Assembly (NCBI RefSeq): GCF_035083965.1
Contig: NC_089725.1
Location: 24,933,925-24,997,924 of the forward strand
Length of the DNA: 64,000 nt
Direction: 5' to 3'
Source: Branchiostoma lanceolatum
Taxonomy: Eukaryota > Chordata > Leptocardii > Amphioxiformes > Branchiostomatidae
Under the pieces are notes generated by a model. It made no database searches. It was given only the letters and a program-made list of their open reading frames with translations, and was not told where the DNA came from. Of this stretch, positions 47,097 through 57,270 are shown piece after piece (the first letter of the stretch is position 1; each line of letters opens with the position of its first letter). A program made the translations under genes and the position numbers.

Positions 47097-50000
47097 TCAA
47101 AGTATGGACGACACATAAGATGATACGTTAGGAGAATTGTCTTTGTCCTTTTTGTTGGACGGAGTGACGCCAGGTAGCGGGTAATAGTTGGCGACGTCCG
47201 TGGGGTAGTACTTGAACGTGACCATTCCCATGGGGTTGTCGGGTTTGCCGCAGCGCGACCGTTTCTTCCCGCTCCACTTCGGCTCTTCCGTCAGCTTCCA
47301 CTTACAGAACATCAGCAGCCAGGCCATGGACGGTTTCAGGACGCCCATGGCGAGCTCCAGGCCGGGGCACTGGTGGTTCTCGGTGCTCGGCAGGAACGAG
47401 AGCGGACCCCGCCCGAAGATGAGGGAGCCTCGGAGGGCCTCGCTGCCGGGACACGCGAAGCGGTTCCGCCGGAACATGATGGGGACCCGGAAGGACGTGG
47501 GGTCCCGCCCGGCCCAGAAGGCACTGCCGCACACCACCTCACCCTCGTGCACCTGGTGGCACGGACGGTAAATGTGTAAAATTCACATCATCTTTTTTTA
47601 TTGTATGCTATGCCGAGGTGAGAGCCAGTAAGGTGATACACATGTTCTTTCACCACATCCACATGTGTGGTAAATTCTGCAAAGAAATCGTGAATAAACA
47701 AATCATAAGATCTATAGCTAGAACTACATATTTCTACTAGAAAGTGTTCTTGACTTTCAACTTAACGCAAATGCGATTCCGTAAATGGTGTTTCTTTGTT
47801 TTTGAAGAGAGGTCCTGGAATACTAGTGAAGATTTTCTAATTAAGTATCGAACTTGTGAAACATAGAACACCTCCACCATATACAAGGATCATAGAATGA
47901 AGGAAATACCTTTATTGTTCGTTCGTGCTCTCACGAACTAAGTTCAGGTCACTGTGATTAAACAGTTTTGAGTACAATTATAGTGGTATAAGAACTTGGT
48001 ATCTTACTACAATGTCTAATGAGTAGGTTCAACTTCTTCTCTCTTCTTAAGACAGCTGTAAATGTAAGGATAGGTGGAGCCTATGTCATGCATCATATCA
48101 AGCCCCTATCTCATTGGGTGGAAACGTGTTGACGAATAAAAGTGGCGACGACTTTGAAAGTTTTCGGCAAGTTTCCCGAATTGGTGTTCATGGGAAACCG
48201 CGTGGAAACAACTTGGCAACTGTGCGAAACAAGTTTGCGAATGTCATTTGCAACTAGTCGCCACTGACAAGTTTCCGCCCAGGGAGATAGGTGCTTTACC
48301 TGAAAGGCCTCCCTGTCGCGTGTCTTGACGACGAAGTCCTTGCGCGCCCGGCCGAAGAAAAACTCCATGGGCGGCCGGAGCCTCAGCACCTCCAGGATAA
48401 AACTCTCCACGCACTTCATGGAGTCCAGCACGGCCTCGGTGAACGTGCCAACATTATGTAGAACCTGTCAAATATGGTACAGCCATCAGCAAATGCACAG
48501 GCAGCCACAGTGAAAAAGATACTAACCGTCATAGAAAGGAAAGGTTGAAAGGTGACAAATTACCATATAATTGTCATTCTACTGGTTACTTTCAATATTG
48601 GTGACTCAATTGCAAATGTCCTTGTACAATATACAATATACAATGCAATGGACAGGCTCGTCATCTAGTTTATCTCCGGGCGACATGACTTCTTGAAACA
48701 CACGGTGTCTTTATCAGGTATCCAGACACTAGCACGGCCATAGATGGGACCAGTCATAACATGTCGGTAACGTTTTATAAGGGAAGACCACTTTCATGAC
48801 ATCACAACGATGGCAACAAGTGTAAAGTGGGCCTTAATAATAATAAGGGCTGCCATTAATCCCCAAACAGATGCAGAAAGGCAAAATCGCTATGTTTCTC
48901 ATTTTCCCGAGTCCACGAAACAGGGAGCTTGGGAAACATTACGATTTTACCTTCCTACAACTACTCTCCAAGCAGAGCATGGGTTTCGGCTGGTTTTTGA
49001 CGTGTTTTATGCGTTTTTGTCGGGCTTTCTACTTTGTCGTCTTTTTTTTTTGAAAAAAAAAGACAATGTAGACATGGTAGAAAGCCCGACAAAAACGCCT
49101 AAAACACTTCATAAACCAGTCGAAACCCATACTCTGCTTGGAGAGTACCTACAACTGCCTGAAGATTAGGCTGCCATGTTTGCCTCCGCACGCAAAGTCG
49201 TCGTGCTTGAGTTGGACGCCGACCCGACTGACATGTCAGTGGGCAGGGTCGCATGCCGGGGAGGTAGTGACCGGTGGCACGCGCCACGGTGGCTGACTCT
49301 GAATGTGGTAGGTTGTAAGACTATAATCTCCAAGCAGATCTATCGATGGCAAGGCAGTATCAAAAGGGCCAACCTGTACCAAAAGCCACATACTCGTTGG
49401 CCCTTTTGATACTGCCTTGCCACCGATAGATCGGCTCAGTGGTGACTTTTGGAACAGGTTGGTTCTTTTGATACTGCCATGCCACAGATAGATCTGCTTG
49501 GAGATTAAGACTCTCTACCACATGTCTTGTGTACCGAAGGCTATACAATTAAGATGAATTGTCTTCATAGTGATACATCTTTGCTGCTGCATTGTACTGT
49601 AGCCTAGCGATGACATCACCAATTCAACTCTAGCTTCTTTCGTTGGTAACTTACGAGTTACTAGTAAGTCACCGGCCTAATTCGAAATTCCGCGTTCCGA
49701 TAAGGACTGTTTGTTGTCATTCCATGCTATTTTTGGCTACTGTAATAATGGTCACTCGATGCTTTGGGGATTACGGTTGGCTTGCAAATCATACAACCTG
49801 TCCGATAATAGCAAGATGGTGGAGATTTTTCTAACGTACAGCTGTCGTGAAAGTAAATTGTAGGAATAGATTTGGGCGGTGACCAGCTAGTTCAGAAGAT
49901 CCAGAGATTGGATCAGGGTATTGTTTGTATACCCAAGGAGGTACTAGTGTACCACACCTTCCTATTGTCGTTTTCAGTGAATGTGGTTTATTCATGATTA

Positions 50001-51645
50001 CTTAAGAAAATTGCATCAAAGACCCATGTAATCGGTTCCATTGACGTACATAGGATTAAATGATCGACCAATCAATTAAACGCATGTCATGGTGCCAAAG
50101 TAGTAATTTTTTCTGAACGTATCACTGGGAGATAGGCCTCGTTCCTGCCCAAGCGTCCGAATCATCTCTAATCGTTAACGTTGTTATACCGTTGTCTTCT
50201 CTCAGACAGCGCAAAACTATCCCGCAATGGGACGTGTTATCTACACTGTGAGAAGAAGTAGCGATCTTATCTTATCCATCAGCTTTACTGACAGCATGAA
50301 CAATACGCCTGGAGTCGGGATTATACGCGTTTCTAGTCTCAACTTTGCAACTGGGAGCAGACCAAAAGAGTACCTGTTCGTCCCTGACACTGAGAATCCA
50401 TACAATATGGAAGCATTCATAGTCTTCCGCAAAATTTTCCGTCTCTTTTCGCAGTCAACGTTTGGTGCAAGAATCAACAAATACTTAGTGCTGATCCACC
50501 CTCGAACGGCTAGCTTTCGGTACTTTTGTCGCCATTCATCGCAAGTCAGTAGCCTAGGGCCTACTCAGCGAACGTACTACAAAGGAGGTGCTGTCTTAGG
50601 AAATCAGCTTTAATCTGACCCAATTTAAGACTGTAACACTTGTTAATGAGAATTCACCTGCATGACGAAATTATTGTCCACTACACTTCCACCAGCCCCA
50701 GGGAAGCTTTATTGTGTAGAGACGAAACGGGAAAGTGCAAGAGAAAATGTTGTAGGCTCTTGTTGCTAGGTTACCAGTACAGTACAAGTGTTAGATACAG
50801 CCGGTGTTAGAGACATTACAAGGTGTGATTTATTGATTGATAATTACCTTGTTCATCTCCTCCCACATCTGTCGTCTGTCTAGGTCCGGCATAGCGGCAT
50901 AGGCGGCGAGGCAGGAGAGGAGCGGGTTCTGCACCTGCGGCAGGGCATGGCCCACGATCGTGTACAGGACCTCATGGGTCGCCTCCTCCTCCGTCAGGCC
51001 GCACGTCTTCCCCAGCTGGATTATCTCCTCATAGGCTGGCGCGTTTCTGATGTTCCTGAGGAGTACGGGCAGGGCTCGTAACGCATGAGACTTGGCTCGG
51101 AACCGGCTCACAGTCGGCACCCGCGGTCTGTGGGACTGCAGCCCATTCTGCCAGGCTCGCACGGAGTCGTACGGCAGCGTGGTGCCCAGGACGATCTTCG
51201 ACACCACGTCCGCGCAGAACCTGTTCACGCGGTCTTCGAAGTCGTAGATGTTGTGTCCGACCGTGGCCCACATCGACGTATGCGCGTGAAGATGTTCCAC
51301 CACCGTGGAGAACAGACTGTTGGTCAGGCTCCTCTGGATCACCGCCATGGCGAACTTCTTCCGTCTGACGTGCTCAACTCCGTTTGACAACATACCCGGA
51401 CAGTGTCCGCCCAGGACCGCCGGGCGTAGCACCGTGTTACCGAGTGTGAAGGGCACCTTCTCCACTAGGTCCATGTCAAACACGTACCGAATGTTGGTTT
51501 GGTCCAGCAGACTGACGACAGGTACCCCGATGTTCGTCCGGAGCACTGTGGCGTCCGCTCCGCCATAGTTGATCTCCTTTATAGAGTAGTTGCCCTCTCG
51601 AAGGGCCCGCCACATGCCGGTGTAGTTGGAGCAGCAGTTCCCCAT
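47097..51645 (-). CDS. CYP74-clan cytochrome P450 (hydroperoxide-metabolising type)
   Basis: Three exons in transcript order: 50848-51645, 48300-48464, 47097-47552. They total 1419 nt (472 aa), with phase 0 at both introns. K-helix ExxR is EVLR (291-294), followed by LRPPMEFFFGRARKDFV, closely like CYP74. The haem loop is long, as in that clan: FGRGPLSFLPSTENHQCPGLELAMG with Cys383. The I-helix (about 222-250) lacks the monooxygenase AGxxT and has VGHALPQVQN instead. CYP74 enzymes (allene oxide synthase, hydroperoxide lyase, epoxyalcohol synthase) rearrange fatty-acid hydroperoxides without O2 or a reductase. A lancelet member, CYP440A1, has been described as an epoxyalcohol synthase (from memory), and this is likely the same or a paralog. 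No N-terminal membrane helix is present; the protein begins MGNCCS. An in-frame TAG lies ten codons upstream with no other ATG between, though a further 5' exon cannot be excluded. Exon 1 is GC- and CpG-rich. Confidence 0.93.
48104..48292. mobile_element. MITE in P450 intron 2, abutting a splice donor
   Basis: The ends are inverted repeats: left CCTATCTCATTGGGTGGAAAC; right, read on the other strand, CCTATCTCCCTGGGCGGAAA. Inside there is further symmetry around GTGGCGAC. The right end stops about 7 nt from the GTAAAG donor of P450 exon 2. No coding capacity, about 190 bp. Confidence 0.75.
48963..49145. mobile_element. Foldback MITE with 69-bp arms
   Basis: Left arm 48963-49031 and right arm 49077-49145 are reverse complements at roughly 90 per cent. 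The termini are CTCTCCAAGCAGAG and CTCTGCTTGGAGAG. Even the 45-nt centre is symmetric, with a T-run facing an A-run and paired ACAATGTAGAC-like pieces. The whole element can fold as one long hairpin. Its ends match those of the element at 49325-49506. Confidence 0.88.
49325..49506. mobile_element. Second foldback MITE of the CTCCAAGCAGA family, with nested arm
   Basis: Left arm from 49325 (ATCTCCAAGCAGATCTATCG, then a GCAAGGCAGTATCAAAA core). Its reverse complement occurs twice: an internal partial arm at about 49398-49432 and a terminal arm at about 49463-49506. The internal arm is the better match to the left arm, so the element may be a composite of two copies. Confidence 0.85.
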
Positions 51646-54600
51646 GTCTATGTAACAGTCTACCAGTGAAGACTAACTGTTCCCACCCAAGGTACGAAGT
51701 GTAGTCCTGCTCTGTTCCTCAGGTATGCGCAAACTTTGTCAGACCTCCGCGCAACTCGTCATAATCTGCAGGACAAAACAAGCCGGTCCAGTGAGTTCGG
51801 GATTGGCATCGCCTGAAGTGACACAAGGCGGGACAGACACCAGGAGTTAACCAAATAGACTGAGCTGTACTGTAGTTAGTTCTCTTCTTGGCATTTCAAT
51901 TAAGCCGTGCCCAATGTACTTTCTGGCTGACTTCTCTTTCACAATCTCGTGGTCCCCCCAGGTTGTTTTTGGCGATGTAATCGGTTGCCAAAACAAACTT
52001 TCTTAAGGGTACCGTCTCTTACCACGGCAGATAATCACATGACCAAACAGTGGCTACGGTGCGTGTGCGGTCGGCACGAACCAGTGTTTTACATTAAAAC
52101 GTGGAGAGAACAATTAGATCCACAGTCAACACACGACGGACGGAAAACTTTGCCTTTTGCATCGATCTATGTTGACTTCTCAATGGTTTATCAGTCCAAA
52201 AATGGTGTGCCAAAATATCCAAAATTTTTCGGGATAGGAAAAAGGGAGAAGGGAAAAAGACAATGAAAGAATCAATTGGATATAGGAATACGATCGATGG
52301 CAAATTTGGTTCAGTACATTTTCCCGTATCTGTCACTCACTAGTGTCTCTTCTGTTGCTGTTGGTTGTGTCCTTTTGGTTTCTACTCGTTCATCTAGCTG
52401 CGTCTCAACGCATTCCTGTCAGTTCACTTCATACATGAAATGAAGAGGATCCTCGCGGGGAGCTACCATCAAAATAACAATCATTACTAGTGTTAAAGGT
52501 CACCTCACACACCTCTATAGTCTACACACCTGCACTGTCAGAACGTTAACGTAACACGTTGCTAGGCGGCCTATGTATAGTTATATTCACAACACATGAG
52601 GTACATCGGCAATTAGCATTCTTTACAAATACACGTACATGCCCTACCCTTTTGGAAAGGATACGGGTTATTTAGACCACTGAAAAGAGGGTTTGTCAAC
52701 TAGAGAAACCCATTGCCATTACTGATGCGGGGGTGGGAGTACTTAACTCAGTACTTCGTCTTCTCTGGGGTGCCCAAAATATGTGATTGACAGTCGCTCA
52801 CAGTCATGCAAGAAATGTATCAGAAAGACTAGGAAATGTGTCAGCTATCGCCTTGCGTCCAAAAGAACGTTCACCCCCGGCACCTCCCATCAGTAGTGTT
52901 GCACCCACCTGTGATTACAAACAGCGATCTTCCTCATCTCCAAGGAAACCGACTCTTAAATGGATAAAGGTTGATAGACGTAAGGTCATGAGGTCGGCAG
53001 GTATATCTACGGTATGACGTACACGTGGAGATTGAGTTACCGGACATACAGGTGGGGAGGGGATGAGGAAAGGACCTATTTGGGAATGAAAGGGCCCTGT
53101 CGGCTGGAATAAGACCATAAGCCTAGTCTGCTGCGTCCGCATCTTCCCCCCATGGCAGTCTTTGTTTGAAGCGGTCAAAGCTATGTGGGAGGAAACCTGG
53201 CTGCGATTGTGTATGATCGCTCAGTGGCTGAGCTTATTGTGGGGTTTTCCTGATAGTCCATACCGACACAATATGCCTCTTGTCGCGTTAAGACACATAC
53301 TGTATTTAATCTGCAAGGCGGAAGCACATGGCTGTTGTCGGTTTAAGGGTATTTAGAACACGAAACACAATTCAAATACCCAATCACAATAGTCTTGCAA
53401 ATGGTCTCTCTGCAACAAGATGAATGCTGCATCCTAACAACAACTTCACTGAATCTTTTTTTTTCAATCATCTGTATAGTTGGATTCACGTATCCCAAAC
53501 ACTGCTGGCGATATGTAACGTTATGTATGGTCATGATAGTGTAGAGTGCCGCAAATTATTTAGTTAACATGAGTCTTATCTGTTGAATGTTATGTTACAA
53601 TAGCCAACTGACTATATGATGATATGTTTTAAATCGCTGTACGAACTTGACGATGTTGTTTGAGGAAATTTGAGCGTCAAAAAAATCAGTGGAACGTGTC
53701 AGTTTGGGTGTCACAGTAAATAACTCGGTGTGTTGTTACCCACCGGAGAGGTCGACTAAGTGCTTCGCATGGTTTGTCACCGTTTGTCACAAAAGACAAT
53801 TGCTGGGCTGTCATTAATCTCCAAGCAGACGTCGGGTGGATGATCGTGAAGTTTTCCGACCGGCTTTTCTGACAGCCCTCTAACCCATCATAGTTAGCGA
53901 ACTACACCACTGAATGTACAGTTCGTCCTTGATATACATGTTACTAGTATTTGCTATGACGACTGGGGCTCGCAGGTGTACAACAGTATACTCACCTTTC
54001 TGGTCGCTTTGTGACATCTGACAGGCGACATTGTTGTTCACATGCCTCATCTCCAGGTGGTTCAGGTAGTTATTTCACATGAGTTGTCATCAGCCGTAAA
54101 TGGGGCACAGCACAGCGTCAGCGCTTGCAAGCGGAGGGCTCAAACTAGTTCTTCGTACACCCGATATCAATGTAGGGAAGGGAGCCACTTGTTCACAGTG
54201 TAGACACTGTTTTCCTCCGCTAGTTTACACAACTAGAGTCTCCGCGATGGATCACTGCCTTTTGTTGCTGTTGTTGTTCACCTTGTAGTGCCTTGTGGCA
54301 CATGGGTCAGCAGTTTTCACTGCCGTTTCTGTAGCAGGGTACATTTTTACAGGGAGCGGGGCACCTCCTCGAACACGGGACCCTCATTTTACGTCCCCGT
54401 AGTAAGTTCTGAAAGACAGGGGCAAGCAACTTTAGATGCCCCGAAGTTCCCAGGATTTCCCAACTTAATGGAACCAGGAGCTCAGCTATGAGGCTGCTTC
54501 CAGTTGAGCTACAGGGACATATCTACTGCCTTTTGTACTTCACAACAAAAAGAGACTTTCTACCCAGGCCTGTGTATACTTGGGATGCTGGGACAGCACT

Positions 54601-55599
54601 GGAATATTGTACAGGAAAATTCAAGAAAGAAATATACATACAATTGCAAAGTTTCACATTTAGGCGTTAGTTCAGCTGCTTTGATCATGAATGAGAAGTG
54701 GCCATTGTTTACCTGTTCAACAGAGCTCTGTTGTTGCTGTTGCTCCGTCCGTATCAGCAGATTTCCTGCGAGTGAACACTCGGTCATGTGTTATTGTATG
54801 TTGTATACCTGTTGCTACGTACCGTGACGGCTGCGTCTATCCAGTCAGACCGCACTTCTGCAAAAAGAAGTTTTGGGCACATGCGTCGCACGACATGGGA
54901 GCCTCTAAGTCTAAGCTGCTCGCCTTACCTGTTGGCTACGTTTTCTATGGAAAAATGGACACAACAAATAGTTTGGTTTATTTACATTTTACAAAGAAAC
55001 GTTGGAGCTCGCCACTTACCACGTTACAGACCTGGTCACTGCTCCAAGTCTTCGGCTTGTATTTTTGCGACAGAGCATGTAAAAACATCGCGTGAGGTTG
55101 GTGGTTGTGCTAAATTCCAGTCTTCTTGTGTCAGTGGTGGTAACGAAATTCAGCCAACCGGATGGCTCTGTACCTCACTGGCTCCTGGCGAGGTACATTA
55201 CCTTTCTGCAGCTTCCGCACGATCATACATCGGAGTGAACTCAACTTAGTGAAGCAACCGTACTTATGGCACACTGAGATAGAACTCGAGGTCATCGAGT
55301 CCCAAGCCTGGACAATCAAACACTTGTTTATGATCAAATACTGTAGTATAACAACACATTCAAGCCATGCACCTGTTGTGTGACATTTGCTGACTTCGCA
55401 ATTCTGATTGGCTGGGTGCACACGTACACTAATCTGCATTCTGCAGTATCGTCACCAGGTGGCGCTACTTTACTAAGCATCAGGCATGAGCGGTTCCTCG
55501 AAGTATAGTGCATGGCCTTTTACCTAAATAATCATGACATATTGTAAGAGAAGTGACCTTCTGGACTCCTCTGTAGTTATCTCCATGAAAAAAGACTTT

Positions 55600-55960
55600 T
55601 TCATGGGGATATTGTTTTGCGTGCGTTTGCGTGTGTGTGTGCGTGTGTGTATGTTTGTGTCACCGTATGCTTAAAGTCAGCATAACTGAAGAACGTGTAG
55701 ATGGATTGTAATGGTATTTGGTATGTGGGTAGGTGTTGGGAGGAGAAAGGTCAAGGTCGATTTTGGGCCCCCTGGTATGTGTCACTGGAACTGCAATGGC
55801 GTATTTATGATAATCTTCAAAGGAGAATAACTGAAGAAAGGAACAACAGATTTTCATGTTATTTGGAATGCAGGCAGGTTGGACAGGGATGTACAAACTG
55901 AAGTGCAAATTATGCAAATTGGGACTGAATTTGCATAAGTAATGAGGAATATCTACACCT
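55600..55960. repeat. Second copy of TG-microsatellite-headed repeat
   Basis: A (TG)n/GTGCG tract at about 55615-55662 is followed by GTCAGCATAACTGAAGAACG, TTTGGTATGTGGGTAGGTG and TTTTGGGCCCCCTGG. It has the same order and spacing as the copy at 45600-45820. A GT tract at one end suggests a short non-autonomous element with a microsatellite end. Confidence 0.7.
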
Positions 55961-57059
55961 CCATTCTAGGCATGTGGTTGGAGGTCACACCTGTCACATC
56001 TGTTAGTCTCAAATCTAGGACAAGAATTCCCCAGGTCCCAACAGCTGGTAATGAGGAAAATCTATGCCTCCATAGTAAAACACATCATATATAAAACCAA
56101 ATTTCATGGAGATTTTGGGTCTTCAGACTGTTGTTCGTATTGTAGCCCTTAACAATTTATGATTGGGAAGAGTTAACTTGTGTAAATGTTCTGCCAAGTT
56201 CAGTATCACCAGCAGAAAGGGTAACTGAAATTACTACAGCACTGTTCATTTTATTACTCACTTTAAATCAACATAAATATATACAAAAACCTTCCTCTGC
56301 ACAAAAAATCAGTTCTGACATATATCAGACTTAAAGTCTAACCACACGCCAACTAATTAGTTCAATTACAAAAATCTAAAGCATACTTACTATACTCCTG
56401 TGCTAATAAATATTTGTCATCGCTTTTAAATGTTTTGAAACAAATTTTCATCTATGTAACAAAATTATACAGTCTGAAATCAATTTGTAGGCAACTAATG
56501 TATACATGTACATTTCAATTCTAAGAAAAATTCTGGCTAAACTAAACAAAGATTATCTTTCAGTGGTACACTCCAAGCTAGACTAAAAATCTACATGAGT
56601 CGTCTACACTACACAATTGTGTGTTCAATTTGGACAAGGCACCCAATATTTCTGTTTCAGTAATCATAAAAGAAATGCATTTTTGTACTCACAGATTTTT
56701 TTGTGTGAGCATGATTTTTCATTTATCTGTTCCAAGATGCTAACTGGCAACAATGACATGTGTCTGGTAGGATAATGAACATAAATGCACAAAGTAACAG
56801 AGGATTAACTAACATTAAACTCTCCTTTCTGTTATCTGTAATGTGCATGTATCACCATGCTGTAGATATATACTATTTATATTCCTGCAATAAAAGATAT
56901 CAAAATATTTACCTCAAGGTAGAAAGTAAGGCATACCGAAATTCATATACAAAGGGTGTGCAATGTTACCTTAACTCTCATATTTACACTTTTAATTCTC
57001 ATCAAAAGACAGTTTCACAGCTCCATATGCTTCTTTGTACTGTTAATTCACTAAAGTTT

Positions 57060-57242
57060 GCAGCACTTGGATATTGAGGCATGGTGAAAATCAAGAGTTT
57101 GTCGCGTCTTTGAGTTCGTGATTGAGTTGACACAACCAAAATATTGCAATGCAAGACACAGCACATGTGTGCTGTGTGATGAGTTCACTGCAAAAACCAC
57201 GAACACAAAACCGCAGCGAACACTTCATGATTTACACTGTAG
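57060..57242. mobile_element. MITE of the ACTGTAAAT family (copy 3)
   Basis: Read on the minus strand the right end is ACTACAGTGTAAATCATGAA followed by GTGTTCGCTGCGG. This is the same kind of end as the element at 60819-61036. It lies just downstream of the FAM177A1 stop, so it is probably inside the 3' UTR. The left boundary is uncertain. Confidence 0.6.
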
Positions 57243-57270
57243 TTGCTTTGGAGAGCCTTCATCAGTTTCA

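Larger units (their letters stand above)
48465..50847. other. P450 intron 1 with foldback elements
   Basis: Apart from the two hairpin elements at 48963-49145 and 49325-49506, no gene is supported. A 128-codon plus-strand open frame at 50227-50613 has no recognisable domain. Confidence 0.6.
51646..57270. other. Intergenic DNA between P450 5' end and FAM177A1 3' end
   Basis: No coding exon could be supported in about 5.6 kb. Contents: an orphan left end of the CTCCAAGCAGA MITE at 53817, a dispersed repeat near 54340-54480, a TG-rich repeat at 55600-55960 and a MITE piece at about 57060-57240. The part right of about 56250 is probably FAM177A1 3' UTR (minus-strand AATAAA at 56250-56255). Confidence 0.55.

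Noticed and set aside
50227-50613. 128-codon plus-strand open frame in P450 intron 1
   Set aside because: Composition is not protein-like and no family was recognised; length is within chance for this amount of sequence.
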